Counted from the first letter of the stretch, positions 1-9,594 are shown. The stretch: 64,000 bases of DNA from Bacteroidota bacterium (GCA_016713925.1 JADJOH010000008.1:620001-684000), one strand, 5' to 3'. The notes: generated by a model not told the origin, from the letters alone. Translations and numbers: made by a program.

Positions 1-947
1 CAGATGTAAATGGAGAATATGTCATTACGGGTAGTGTAGGGCTTTCCGGATCGGGAGACAGGGTATTGCTCATGCGCGTCAATACCAATGGAGCAGTATC
101 GGTGATTGTTTTTGCACGTGGTCTGCTCTCCGCGGGTCCTTCACCTAATTTCCCGGTTTCGGCACAGAATGGATATGATGTGGTGACAAGAAAAGATTCT
201 AATGTAGTAGAATATTACGTAGCGGGTTCCACAGGGTATACTTTCGGGCAAACGGATGGTATGTTGTTAAAGACGAATGGAGCCGGTATACCGCTTGCAC
301 TCCGTTTGTACATGGGCAATGGAAGTGAAGCACTGTATGCTATAGATCAAACTAATCAGTACGGTACTCCCGGAGACGGTATTGCAGCATTTGGACGTTA
401 TGACAGAACTTTTGCTTCCGGAATTGCTCCTGCAAACAGAAGCTGGTTGGCGAAAAGCTATTTTAATCTGGTGACCGGTTGTAACGAAATTCCTGATAAT
501 CCAACTTCTGTAACACTGAACATCAGTTTCACGACGTTTACTCCTTCCTTTACTACCACGTTTACTAAGGATAGCCTGCAATGGCAATATGGAAATGCTC
601 TTTCGAATGTCGTTTGCTGGGCGACAAGTGTGGCTGGGGGTTCTAATTTGAGAAGGGGTGCTGAGGAGAATGCAGGGGTTTCTTCAGATGATCTTTCCGT
701 GTCGGTCTATCCGAATCCGGTTGCAGGAAATTCCCTGCAATTGCACCTTGTTTCTACTATGGAAGATCTGGTTACGGTGCGAATCATAGATGCAATGGGA
801 AGGTTGATGGATGAGCATAGTTTACTGGTTCAGGAGGGCGATAACGAAGCCGGGATTGACATCACTGAGATGCGGAGTGGTGTTTGCATCGTTCAGGTCA
901 TTACTTCGACCGGAAAGTCGAAAAATATCCGTGTGGTGAAGCAATAA
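1..947 (+). CDS. T9SS-sorted secreted protein, 5'-truncated by window edge
   Basis: The reading frame is already open at base 3 and runs without a stop to a TAA at 945-947, so the start lies upstream of the window. About 314 residues are visible. The C-terminal 80 or so residues form a T9SS type A sorting domain: a 'VYPNPV' motif, a beta-sandwich-like stretch containing 'IDAMGRLMDE', and a terminal 'KNIRVVKQ'. The rest has no domain I recognise. It is clearly paralogous to the next gene: both share 'YVITGS.GL', 'ARGL.S.GP.PN', 'NGYDVVTR' or similar, 'GIAAFG' and 'YFNLV.GCNE..DNP'. It is probably exported by Sec and then by T9SS to the surface or medium. An intrinsic terminator follows 16 bases downstream. 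The function is unknown, but the coding status is certain. Confidence 0.9.
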   Translation, partial: DVNGEYVITGSVGLSGSGDRVLLMRVNTNGAVSVIVFARGLLSAGPSPNFPVSAQNGYDVVTRKDSNVVEYYVAGSTGYTFGQTDGMLLKTNGAGIPLALRLYMGNGSEALYAIDQTNQYGTPGDGIAAFGRYDRTFASGIAPANRSWLAKSYFNLVTGCNEIPDNPTSVTLNISFTTFTPSFTTTFTKDSLQWQYGNALSNVVCWATSVAGGSNLRRGAEENAGVSSDDLSVSVYPNPVAGNSLQLHLVSTMEDLVTVRIIDAMGRLMDEHSLLVQEGDNEAGIDITEMRSGVCIVQVITSTGKSKNIRVVKQ

Positions 948-962
948 GCAGTAGATTACTAT

Positions 963-999
963 AAAACCCGTCAGATGGTTACTTTCTGACGGGTTTTTT
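963..999 (+). terminator. Rho-independent terminator after the first T9SS gene
   Basis: A perfect 8-bp stem, CCCGTCAG at 967-974 with CTGACGGG at 986-993, is followed by six T residues and preceded by four A residues. It lies 16 bases after the stop codon. Confidence 0.9.
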
Positions 1000-1044
1000 C
1001 ATGTTCCTTGCAAATGAAAAGGAAAATACCAGTACTTTCACCTT

Positions 1045-1052
1045 TACATTTG
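1045..1052 (+). promoter_or_regulatory. Bacteroidota-type -7 box TACATTTG
   Basis: TACATTTG matches the Bacteroidota sigma -7 consensus TAnnTTTG and lies 19 bases before the ATG at 1072. I see no clear TTG at the usual -33 distance, so only the -7 half is supported. The same octamer serves the two large genes at 17607 and 21512. Confidence 0.6.
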
Positions 1053-1071
1053 AATCCAAACCAAAACAACC

Positions 1072-2728
1072 ATGAAAAAAATTAACTTATTATTGATGAT
1101 ATTATTTTCATCAATATCCCTGCAAGCCCAGTACGGCAACAGGTGTTACTACGCTGATTCCGCCAGTAATGAAACATTCAATGACGGAATCATTACGAAT
1201 TTTGTTCTTACGAACGGTACGCCTGTGTATGCAGGAACCGGCCGAACGATCACTGCACCACCATCCAACTTTGAAAGAGCGCGTTTTGTCAAGACCCGCT
1301 TAGCTGGAACTGTGCAGAATAACCGAAAGTATTTTATTTTTAAAAATGGAATTGAGCTCGCTGCGCGGATGAATTCCATTGGTGAAGGCACGAGTTACTT
1401 TATGATGTCTGGTGCAACAACAGGTGCTGCATCCTCTCCGGTACCCGGTGGTGCCGATATTTTACTGATGAAAGCATCTGCTGCCGGCGTACCTTCTCAT
1501 CTGTTTAAAATTGACCTGAATTCCGGATATGATGAAGTGGGTACGTACTTTTAACCTGAAATGTTTGAATGGACAAAACGGTAATGCAGAAGCCACTGCA
1601 GTGATTGATGATTCCGCCAGCAATACTGTAGTGATTGTCGGGAATGTTAAACCTGTAACAGGGGGTGCCACTTGTCAGAGAGCATTTATTGCCAAATTTA
1701 ATGCTTCAGGTACACCGATATGGGTGCATTTTGTTAGTTCAGCCAATGCAACTGATCTTGATTTCCAGTCTATAAAAGAAACAGGTGTTGCTCAGCAGTA
1801 TGTAATTACCGGTAGCCTCGGACTTCCCGGCCTGAACAGAAGAGTGCTATTGTACGTTGTGAATACTTCCGGTGCTGCTCCGGTCACTGTGTTGGCAAGA
1901 GGATTGTTTTCAACCGGACCTACGCCAAATTATCCTGTCGCGAATCAATATGGCTATGATGTGGTGACTCGAAATGAGCCGACTAAGAAAGAGTATTTTA
2001 TCTGTGGCGCAAATCAATATACAACCGGACAAACCGATGGTATAATTTTTAGGACTGACATTAACGGTACACCACTTGGTCAAAAGATATATAATGGTGT
2101 AGGTAAGGAGCAATTTAATGCGATTGATTTTGTAAGCAACGCGGGTGCAGCAGGAAATGGTATTGCTGCATTTGGAAACAATGTGAGGATATTAGGTCCG
2201 GGGATTCCTACAAGGAGTCTGGCCTGGTTGATGAAGACTTATTTTAACCTTGTCTCGGGATGCAACGAGGTGTCGGATAATCCGCAATCCTTAACCTTAA
2301 GTTTACAGTATACTTCACAAGCAATAACGACTGTAAAAACCTTTACAAAGGATAGCCTTACCAGTCAGAATTCAACAGTCTTGGATAATAAAATTTGCTG
2401 GGCAACTACTATTGCAAGCGGATCAAATACGCGTGTAGAAGGATCAGCGGAAACTGATGAAGCGGGTAGTTCAGTAGACTTGAGTTTTTATCCTAATCCG
2501 GTGGCTGCTGATCAGGCTACGTTGGTTGTTAATTCCATGGTGGAGGGAAATGTTTCGATTAAACTTTTTGATGCTACCGGAAAATTGAGCGATGAATTTA
2601 CATACTACGTAACTGAAGGTAAAAATGAAATTCAAATGGATGTGGCTGATTTGATTTCCGGAATATTTCTGCTTCAGGTTTCTGATGGAAAAGGAGAAAC
2701 TAAAACTATTCGATTGATGAAATTGTAA
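1072..2728 (+). CDS. T9SS-sorted secreted protein with apparent frameshift
   Basis: This is a tandem paralog of the preceding gene. The first frame starts at ATG 1072 with a signal peptide (MKKINLLLMILFSSISLQAQ) and ends at 1554. The homologous continuation is in the next frame from about 1540 to 2728. Removing one G from the GGG run at 1539-1541 joins the frames as ..DEVVRTFNLKCLNG.., giving a protein of about 551 residues. The C-terminus is a T9SS type A domain ('SFYPNPVAAD', ending 'KTIRLMKL'). No enzymatic domain is recognised. Two similar one-base shifts in G/C runs occur elsewhere in this window, so a sequence error is at least as likely as real gene decay. If the shift is real, the gene makes a truncated 160-residue product with no sorting domain. 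Confidence 0.85.
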
Positions 2729-2740
2729 TTTAAAATTGAT

Positions 2741-2787
2741 GCAATTCCGCAATAGAAATTTACTACTATTGCGGAATTGCATTTTTT
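2741..2787 (+). terminator. Strong intrinsic terminator, 15-bp perfect stem
   Basis: GCAATTCCGCAATAG (2741-2755) pairs perfectly with CTATTGCGGAATTGC (2766-2780) around a 10-base loop and is followed by ATTTTTT. It lies 12 bases after the stop of the T9SS gene. Confidence 0.9.
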
Positions 2788-2915
2788 ATAACGTAAGTTA
2801 TTGTTTCCACCATGAGGTGTAGTACTCCGTCCGAATGTTTCAACGTGAGCTTTTGATTTTTCTGCTGTTCTTGCTTTACCATACAGGAAAAATTGAAATG
2901 TTCAGATGAAATATT

Positions 2916-3353
2916 TTATCCTTCCTCCTCTGCAAATTTCTTAAACCGTTCCAGATACCCTTGCGAGGTTTTTATGAATGCTCCCTTCATGAGAAAACCG
3001 AAGACACGCATGACACCTTTAAAATGAAAAGTGCTTTCGGTCAAGTATTTCGTCTTGTCAGGACCCAGTGGGATAAATTTATTTTTTACTTCATTGTAAA
3101 CATTTTTCATTTCGTAGGTGCCGGAAAATTCATCGGGAAGTTGGCGAACAGTTACCGTCTCCGTCATTTCCATCATTCTTTTTCCCATTTGGAATTTGAG
3201 TTTTGCCACGGCGCCCGGCTGACCCGGAATACCACTCACCGGTTCAAAACTGATCAGTCCGGGCATCCATTTCTTCAGATTCTCCGGATTGTCAAAAAGG
3301 AGAATTACTTTTTCCCTTGGTAAATTGATTTCAATTTCATTGGAATAGGTCAT
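2916..3353 (-). CDS. SRPBCC (START-like) family protein
   Basis: This is a protein of about 145 residues with the layout of the SRPBCC/polyketide cyclase-like superfamily: an N-terminal strand 'SNEIEINLPREKVILLFDNPENLKKWMPGL', the 'G.PG..A' segment, alternating strands, and a long C-terminal amphipathic helix ('TSQGYLERFKKFAEEEG'). Such proteins enclose a hydrophobic ligand pocket; the ligand here cannot be told. I chose the ATG at 3353 (MTYSNEIEI) because the family begins just before this strand. An in-frame ATG at 3392 would add 13 Lys/Thr-rich residues unlike the family. The gene stands alone, divergent from the giant gene at 3460. It has no signal peptide and is probably cytoplasmic. Confidence 0.85.
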   Translation of the reverse strand: MTYSNEIEINLPREKVILLFDNPENLKKWMPGLISFEPVSGIPGQPGAVAKLKFQMGKRMMEMTETVTVRQLPDEFSGTYEMKNVYNEVKNKFIPLGPDKTKYLTESTFHFKGVMRVFGFLMKGAFIKTSQGYLERFKKFAEEEG

Positions 3354-3459
3354 TATATAAGGTTTTTTTGTCGTTTTTTTATAAAATTTCATGTAAAAAT
3401 GAGCATTTTGAAATTCATTTTAAAATATTTTCTAATTTAAGAGTCTCAAAACACACGCC

Positions 3460-6400
3460 TTGACTATCCGCATCCACCTCCTCTTATCCTTTCTTCTATC
3501 CGGCTTCCTGGCTCTCGGGCATGGAAGTGAAGAAAGATCGTCCATTGAGTTCAAAGAAAATAAGGGCCAATGGCATCCCAATGTCCGGTACCGGGCCGAC
3601 CTCCCCGGTGCTACCTTCTATCTGGAAGAAAAGGGCTTCACGTATTCTTTGTTTAATCCTGAACGCTTTAATGAAATTCATGAGGTTGAACATGAATACA
3701 GTCCTGAAAAGGCCCGAAAAGAAATTATTCATTTTCATGCATTGAAAGTAAAATTCCTGAACGCTGAGGAAAATAACGCGAATGGAAGTGAGCCATTGTC
3801 AGGATATAGCAATTATATTATCGGTAACAATCCCTCCGGTTGGGCCTCCCGGGTAATGGGGTATAGGCATGTCCGTTATAGTTCTTTGTATCCGGGTATT
3901 GATCTTGAAGTATATACTGAAGAGAACAATGCGAAGTATGATTTTATTGTTAAGCCCGGCTCCGATTATAGGCAGATTCGTATGCAGTACGATGGAGCAG
4001 ATGGAATTCAAATACGGAAGGACGGAGCACTTATCGTTAAAACTTCTGTTTTTGATTTTACGGAGTTGCGTCCTTTTGCCTATCAGCTGATAAATGGAGA
4101 GAAGAAATCCGTGGCTTGCGATTTCAGGAAGGAAGGAAATGTGATTTCATTTAAAGTCGGTAAGTACGATCAGTCGCAGGAACTTGTTATTGATCCCGTC
4201 GTTGTCGCCTCAACCTACTCCGGATCGAATCAAACTACCTATGGTCATAGCGCTGCTTATGATGATTTGGGAAATATTATTACAGGTGGGAGATGCTTTG
4301 GCGTTGGTTATCCCATCACTCCCGGAGCTTTTGATGCAACTTTCGGAGGAAATGTAGATATCGCTATCACGAAACTAAATCCAACGGGTAGTGCCAGAAT
4401 TTATTCCACCTATATAGGCGGAACTTCGGATGAGTATGTTCACAGTATGTTTTCATTGGCAAATAATGATCTTCTTATTTATGGATCCTGTTCTTCGTCC
4501 GACTATCCTGTTACTCCCGGTTGCTATGATGCAACGCAGAATGGCTCTTATGATATCATTGTTACTCGTCTCAACAGCACAGGTTCAGCATTAGTGGGGT
4601 CAACTTATATCGGCGGCTCCGGAAATGACGGGCAAAATGCGATCCCTTATAATTATGGTGATACGTACAGAGGGGAAATTATTGCAGATGCTTTGGGAAC
4701 GGTATATATCGCGAGTTTTACCTCTTCCAATAATTTTCCGGCTACAGCGGGGGTCTTCGATGCCACTGCCAATGGAGCGCAGGATGGAGTTATCATTCGC
4801 CTGAATCCTTCGTTTGCTACACTCGACTGGGCTACCTATGTGGGAGGTTCGGGAGATGATGCCGCTTTGGGATTGAAATTGGATGGCTCCGGTTTTGGTT
4901 TATATATTGCCGGTGCTACTTCAAATGTTAACTTTCCGACGCAGGGTGGCGCAATTCATCCGGCATTTCTGGGAGGAGGTATGGATGGATGGGTGATGTA
5001 TCTGGCATCAAATGGTATTTTTACACTGGCTTCTTCCTATATCGGAACTTCCGGGTATGATCAGGCCTATTTTCTGCAATTGGATGCCGCTAACAGTGTT
5101 TACCTATATGGTATTACTGAGGGAAATATTCCTATCACACCGGGTTGTTATGGCGTGAATAGCGGAAATATTTTTATCATGAAGTTTCCGTTTAACTTCG
5201 GTTCGGTCATTTATCAGACTTGCCTTGGCAGTGCAACCGCCTCTAATTTCTCACCTACTGCATTTCTTGTTGATAATTGTAATAAAGTTTACATCAGTGG
5301 TTATGGCGGTGTGGCGGGTTTTGCTACTACTCCCAATGCCATTCCGAGTTCAGGTTCTTTCTATGAAGCAGTAATTGATCAGAATGCCACATCACTTGTG
5401 TTTGCTACCTATTATGGATCTCCGGGTGATCATGTGGATGGTGGGACCAGCCGTTTCGATAGCCGTGGTATGATTTATCAGGGCGTTTGCACCGGTTCAA
5501 ATACCTTTCCTACTCTTCCGGGTTCAGTAGCTACCATCAAAGGTGCAGGCGCCAGTTGGGATATTGCCGTCTTTAAAATTGATATGCAATTGGTAGATGT
5601 TACCGCGGCAGTGACAGCTAATCCTGCTACTTCAGGATGCGTTCCCTTCACAGTGAATTTTACCAATCAAAGTGTTAGCGGGACAACGGGAATGATTTAT
5701 TCCTGGGATTTCGGTGATGGAGCAACGTTAGATAGTACTAAGAACCCTTCACATACCTATACCACACCCGGCGTATACGATGCCTGTATGGTGGTCTTTG
5801 ATTCGCTGACCTGTAATCTTCGGGATACCATTTGTGTTCAAATCACAGTGCTTGCCGGTCCTATAGATCCCTTCCCGCAAGATACACTCCTTTGTCCCGG
5901 AACTAATATCACTTTAGATGCCTTGAATCCGGGTGCGACCTATGCATGGAGCACAGGTGCAGCTACGCAAACGATTAATATCAGTACAACCGGATTGTAT
6001 TATGTTGACATCAGCTATACAGGTTGTAGCCGCAGAGATAGTATCAATGTCAATACGCTGAGTTCTATTTCTATTGGTCCTGACCTTACCGTGTGTGATA
6101 CAGCTACTATTTTGCTGGATCCCGGAGTAGGAGGGGCTACTTATTTATGGTCAACCACTGCCACCACGCAAACGATAAATGTTACCGCGAGCGGAAGTTA
6201 TTGGGTGCAGGTCAGCAGTGCCGGATGTCAGTTGCGCGATACGATGGTGGCTAACGTGTATGCCATACCGCAAGTGAATCTGGGAAGCGATACTACCTTG
6301 TGTCCCGGGAATGTGTTGGTGCTGAATGCAGGAAATCCCGGAGCTACCTTTAACTGGTCAAATAGTACGTCTGCACAAACCTTAAACGTTTCTTCGGCCG

Positions 6401-8580
6401 GTACGTATTGGGTGCAGGTGGAAAATAATATTTGTCTGAGTAGAGATTCCATTGTCGTTGCCTATTCGCAGCCGCTATCCTCCTCCAACGACACTTCATT
6501 ATGTCTCGGTCAGACGTTTACTATTCAGGCCACCGGAACAGGAACCTTGCTTTGGTCCGATGGTTCTTCAGCAACTTCACTTGTTGTCAGTACCACGGGA
6601 ACCTATTGGGTAGAATCCAATGATAACGGCTGTGTTCAACGGGATACTACTATCGTCACCTTTGCAGCATTGCCTTCCGTTAATTTTGGTGCGGATGATG
6701 TACTTTGTCCCGGAGATACTATTGTACTGAATGCGTTCAATACAGGAGCTTCCTATACCTGGAACACCGGCGCTACCACCTCTCAGTTGGAAGTGACCAC
6801 TGCAGGTACATTTATTGTGCAGGCCATGGTGGGAAGTTGCAGTTCAGGCGATACAATTATTATAACCACAGAGCCGGAATTAATCCTGATGCCTGATACC
6901 AATTTATGCGAACCGGAAACCATTTCGATTTCGACGGGCCTCGCCGGAAGTTATCTCTGGTCGACGGGCAGTACCCTTTCGGCTATCAATGTCACCCAAA
7001 CTGGTAATTATGTGCTAACACTGACCACCTTAAATTGTGTGCAAAGAGATACTGTGGTCGTTAACGTACAGGCCTTGCCGATAGTTGACTTTGGGAATGA
7101 TACCACATTATGCCCGGGTGCATCTTTGTTATTGGATGCTACCAATGCAGGAGCAGTGTATGCCTGGCAGGATGGAAGTACTCTTCCTGATTTTACTGTA
7201 TTGAGCAGTGGATTGTATTACGCGGATGTCTCTATTGGTCGTTGTGCCGATGTTGATAGTATTACTGTAGATTTTATCCCGCAGTTGACATCCTTGCCGG
7301 ATTCCAATCTCTGTGAACCGGAGACCATCACCCTGAGCGCCGGAATTAATGGTTCTTATAATTGGTCGACAGGCAGTACTGCAGCCTCGATCACCGTTGG
7401 TCAGACCGGTTCGTATATACTTACCGTTACAAACAGCAATTGTATTCAGAGAGATACCATTCAAATTAATGTCAGTGCCTTACCTCTTGTTGATTTTGGC
7501 GGTGATACCACACTTTGTCCTGCTGAGATTTTGGTCTTGGATGCCACCAATGCCGGAGCTACCTACAGTTGGCAGGATGGAAGTATAAATCCGGTATTTA
7601 CGATTAACGGAGCCGGTACGTATTGGGTGAATGTTTCTTATGGCCGTTGTTTGAGCAGGGATACCTTAGTGGTAGATTATGAACCCTTGCTTGATCTCGG
7701 TCCCGATACTTCCATTTGTGCGGATCTGAGCTTCTCGCTATCTTCTCCTATTAGTGGATTATCTTATGTCTGGTCGACCGGTGCTACTACTGCTGCCATA
7801 AATATTACGCAAGACGGAAATTACGCATTAACGGTTACAACAGCGAATTGTGTTCAAAGTGACGCTGTTCAACTAACGGTGCTGGAGATACCCGAAGTGG
7901 ATCTTGGTCCGGATACAGTACTTTGTGAAGGAGAAAATATCACCCTTGATGCCGGGAATCCGGGTGCAAGCTATACCTGGTCACAGGGAAGCGGAGGACA
8001 AACCTTATTTGTTACTTCTACGGCTACCTATAGTGTTCTGGTTGATGATGGCTTCTGTGTAGGCTCGGATACTGTGAAAGTCACCGTGGCGGAATTTGAT
8101 AATCTGCAATCCACCATTTCTATCTGTAATGAATTTGAAGTGATACTACAGGCACAGAAAGGTGGTACCAACTTCCTTTGGTCAACAGGTGCCACCACTA
8201 ACGCTATAACGGTTGCGGATACGGGTATTTATTGGGTAGAGACGAAGATAGGTCGCTGCTCAGTCAGAGATACCATAACAGTAGAAGGTGCGCCGGGATA
8301 TAGTCAGGTTTATTTACCGCTGGCTTTCACACCCAATGGAGACGGAAAGAACGATGCTTTCTTTGGATTAGGAGAACGTTTGGATGTTTACAGTCTGCGC
8401 ATTTACAACCGCTGGGGACAGGAAGTTTTTGAAACCAACGATGCTTCCAAAGGATGGGATGGCAAATTCGACGGACAGGAAGCCCCTTCAGATCTCTACG
8501 TGTATAAAGTAAATTATCTCACTCCCTGCTCACAAAACCGCACTACGGAGAAAATGGGTACGGTGATGCTGATGCGATGA
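3460..8580 (+). CDS. Giant T9SS type B surface protein with SBBP, PKD and Ig-like modules
   Basis: A 1706-residue protein. It starts at TTG 3460; no ATG is well placed, and the start is supported by a signal peptide (TIRIHLLLSFLLSGFLALG). In order: residues about 28-250 are the 'ENKGQW..V.YRADLPGATFYLE' domain often found before beta-propeller repeats in Bacteroidota; about 250-700 are SBBP-type repeats ('STYIGG..DE', 'ITKLNPTG'); about 705-785 is a PKD domain ('YSWDFGDGA', 'HTYTTPGVYDACMVV'). About 800-1610 holds 12 Ig-like modules of about 68 residues, each with a 'D..LC.G' start and 'Y.WSTG' core. The last 90 residues are a type B sorting domain ('AFTPNGDGKNDAF', 'IYNRWGQEVFE', 'GWDGKFDG'). 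It is probably a cell-surface adhesin or matrix protein. Confidence 0.93.
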   Translation: MTIRIHLLLSFLLSGFLALGHGSEERSSIEFKENKGQWHPNVRYRADLPGATFYLEEKGFTYSLFNPERFNEIHEVEHEYSPEKARKEIIHFHALKVKFLNAEENNANGSEPLSGYSNYIIGNNPSGWASRVMGYRHVRYSSLYPGIDLEVYTEENNAKYDFIVKPGSDYRQIRMQYDGADGIQIRKDGALIVKTSVFDFTELRPFAYQLINGEKKSVACDFRKEGNVISFKVGKYDQSQELVIDPVVVASTYSGSNQTTYGHSAAYDDLGNIITGGRCFGVGYPITPGAFDATFGGNVDIAITKLNPTGSARIYSTYIGGTSDEYVHSMFSLANNDLLIYGSCSSSDYPVTPGCYDATQNGSYDIIVTRLNSTGSALVGSTYIGGSGNDGQNAIPYNYGDTYRGEIIADALGTVYIASFTSSNNFPATAGVFDATANGAQDGVIIRLNPSFATLDWATYVGGSGDDAALGLKLDGSGFGLYIAGATSNVNFPTQGGAIHPAFLGGGMDGWVMYLASNGIFTLASSYIGTSGYDQAYFLQLDAANSVYLYGITEGNIPITPGCYGVNSGNIFIMKFPFNFGSVIYQTCLGSATASNFSPTAFLVDNCNKVYISGYGGVAGFATTPNAIPSSGSFYEAVIDQNATSLVFATYYGSPGDHVDGGTSRFDSRGMIYQGVCTGSNTFPTLPGSVATIKGAGASWDIAVFKIDMQLVDVTAAVTANPATSGCVPFTVNFTNQSVSGTTGMIYSWDFGDGATLDSTKNPSHTYTTPGVYDACMVVFDSLTCNLRDTICVQITVLAGPIDPFPQDTLLCPGTNITLDALNPGATYAWSTGAATQTINISTTGLYYVDISYTGCSRRDSINVNTLSSISIGPDLTVCDTATILLDPGVGGATYLWSTTATTQTINVTASGSYWVQVSSAGCQLRDTMVANVYAIPQVNLGSDTTLCPGNVLVLNAGNPGATFNWSNSTSAQTLNVSSAGTYWVQVENNICLSRDSIVVAYSQPLSSSNDTSLCLGQTFTIQATGTGTLLWSDGSSATSLVVSTTGTYWVESNDNGCVQRDTTIVTFAALPSVNFGADDVLCPGDTIVLNAFNTGASYTWNTGATTSQLEVTTAGTFIVQAMVGSCSSGDTIIITTEPELILMPDTNLCEPETISISTGLAGSYLWSTGSTLSAINVTQTGNYVLTLTTLNCVQRDTVVVNVQALPIVDFGNDTTLCPGASLLLDATNAGAVYAWQDGSTLPDFTVLSSGLYYADVSIGRCADVDSITVDFIPQLTSLPDSNLCEPETITLSAGINGSYNWSTGSTAASITVGQTGSYILTVTNSNCIQRDTIQINVSALPLVDFGGDTTLCPAEILVLDATNAGATYSWQDGSINPVFTINGAGTYWVNVSYGRCLSRDTLVVDYEPLLDLGPDTSICADLSFSLSSPISGLSYVWSTGATTAAINITQDGNYALTVTTANCVQSDAVQLTVLEIPEVDLGPDTVLCEGENITLDAGNPGASYTWSQGSGGQTLFVTSTATYSVLVDDGFCVGSDTVKVTVAEFDNLQSTISICNEFEVILQAQKGGTNFLWSTGATTNAITVADTGIYWVETKIGRCSVRDTITVEGAPGYSQVYLPLAFTPNGDGKNDAFFGLGERLDVYSLRIYNRWGQEVFETNDASKGWDGKFDGQEAPSDLYVYKVNYLTPCSQNRTTEKMGTVMLMR
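5863..8300 (+). repeat. Two-module coding superrepeat, period 405 nt
   Basis: Within the giant gene, pairs of Ig-like modules recur as a unit. The equivalent codon after the 'VD' or 'VN' start of the unit lies at 5869, 6280, 6685, 7090, 7495 and 7903. The spacings are 411, 405, 405, 405 and 408 nt. Modules alternate between a 'FG.DTTLCPG' type and a 'L.PD..LCEPETI' type, best seen in the third to fifth units. This suggests growth by duplication of module pairs rather than of single modules. Confidence 0.8.
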
Positions 8581-8880
8581 GATACGTGGATATACTTTGC
8601 GGTACGTAGATATACTTTGCGGTACGTGGATATACTTTGCGGTACGTGGATATACTTTGCGGTACGTGGATATACTTTGCGATACGTGGATATATTTTGC
8701 GATACGTGGATATATTTTTAGGTACGATGATATACTTTTAGGTACGTTGATATACTTTTAGGTACGTTGATATACTTTTAGGTACGTTGATATACTTTGC
8801 GATACGTGTATATATTTTTAGGTACGTTGGATATACTATACGATACGTTGATATACCTTTATGTACGCGGATATACTTTG
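8581..8880. repeat. 20-bp tandem array, about 15 copies, starting at a stop codon
   Basis: The array begins at the base after the TGA of the giant gene. Twelve consecutive units keep an exact 20-bp period (8581-8820), and about three diverged units of 20-21 bp follow to about 8880. The unit is close to GGTACGTGGATATACTTTGC, with variants ending TTTTA. There are no spacers, so it is not CRISPR. No credible ORF crosses it. It lies between two convergent gene 3' ends. Confidence 0.95.
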
Positions 8881-8961
8881 ATGGTGGTTGATGTGTAATG
8901 GTGAAGTTGGTATGTTATATTTACTTTAAGATTGAAGAGAATTCTCGTAACTTTCTTCCTT

Positions 8962-9050
8962 TCGTATATTCGAGCTTTCGTATATTCGAGCTTTCGTGCT
9001 TTCGTATATTCGTATTTCGTATATTCGTGAATCTTTCGTATTTCGTAACC
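8962..9050. repeat. 8-bp tandem array of TCG-starting words
   Basis: Six consecutive octamers at 8962-9009 alternate among TCGTATAT, TCGAGCTT and TCGTGCTT. The pattern then continues irregularly to about 9050 with TCGTATT, TCGTATAT and TCGTATTT. It ends about 30 bases from the stop codon of the YdeI-like gene. The whole region 8581-9081 (about 500 bases) is non-coding and consists almost only of this array and the 20-bp array. Confidence 0.85.
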
Positions 9051-9081
9051 CCCCTCTAACAAATATTATTCTCCGACAAAT

Positions 9082-9594
9082 TTAATTCCCATAAAAGATT
9101 GCACGCATCGTTTCCTTCCCCTCCTTCAATGCTTTTAAATTATTAATCAGTTTCAGCGCGCGGTCAATACGTAGTTGAGAAGATTTTACACCACTTACAA
9201 AATAGATAATGTTTCGTTGCTTGCCGGGGCTGAGTTTTAAAAAACGGGCTTCTCCTTCCGGATCCTGTTTTAATAATTCTTCGAGTTCTTCAGGGACTTC
9301 CATACCAAATGTACTCGTGTCCGGCTCCAGAACAACATCAATCATGGATCCTATCTTTAACTGTAAATCAGTCATTCTTTTTTTATTGATGCTGATATAG
9401 GCCCTGCCTTCGCTCAATGCCATTAGTCCGCAGGAGTAGCGCACTTTTTCGTTGATGCTGCAATACAATCGTTGTTTATTTAATCCGCCGAGTTTCTTGA
9501 CAATATGCGAAGGGACTTCTACGTAATGCATACCCAATAAATAATCGAGCTTACCCACACGCGTTGAAAAAGAAATTTTCTTAAAAGATGACAT
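9082..9594 (-). CDS. YdeI/OmpD-associated family protein (DUF1905 plus OmdA layout)
   Basis: A 170-residue protein starting at ATG 9594. The first about 90 residues resemble DUF1905: 'GMHYVEVPSHIVKKLGG' and 'RAYISINKKRMTDLQLKIGSMIDVVLE'. The remainder resembles the YdeI/OmpD-associated domain: 'VPEELEELLKQDPEGEARFLKLSPGKQRNIIYFVSG' (seen in two parts) with a helical, Lys-rich end. Members have been linked to bacteriocin protection in enterobacteria, but the biochemical role is not settled. It has no signal peptide and is probably cytoplasmic. The gene is separated from accC by about 260 bases of repeat-like sequence, so it is probably not in the acc operon. Confidence 0.8.
   Translation of the reverse strand: MSSFKKISFSTRVGKLDYLLGMHYVEVPSHIVKKLGGLNKQRLYCSINEKVRYSCGLMALSEGRAYISINKKRMTDLQLKIGSMIDVVLEPDTSTFGMEVPEELEELLKQDPEGEARFLKLSPGKQRNIIYFVSGVKSSQLRIDRALKLINNLKALKEGKETMRAIFYGN

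Noticed and set aside
8581..8880. CRISPR-like regular repeats
   Set aside because: The units are contiguous with no unique spacers, and no cas genes are near.
8859..9062. 67-codon minus-strand frame
   Set aside because: It translates the octamer array (repeated EYTKARIYE-type sequence) and is best seen as repeat DNA.
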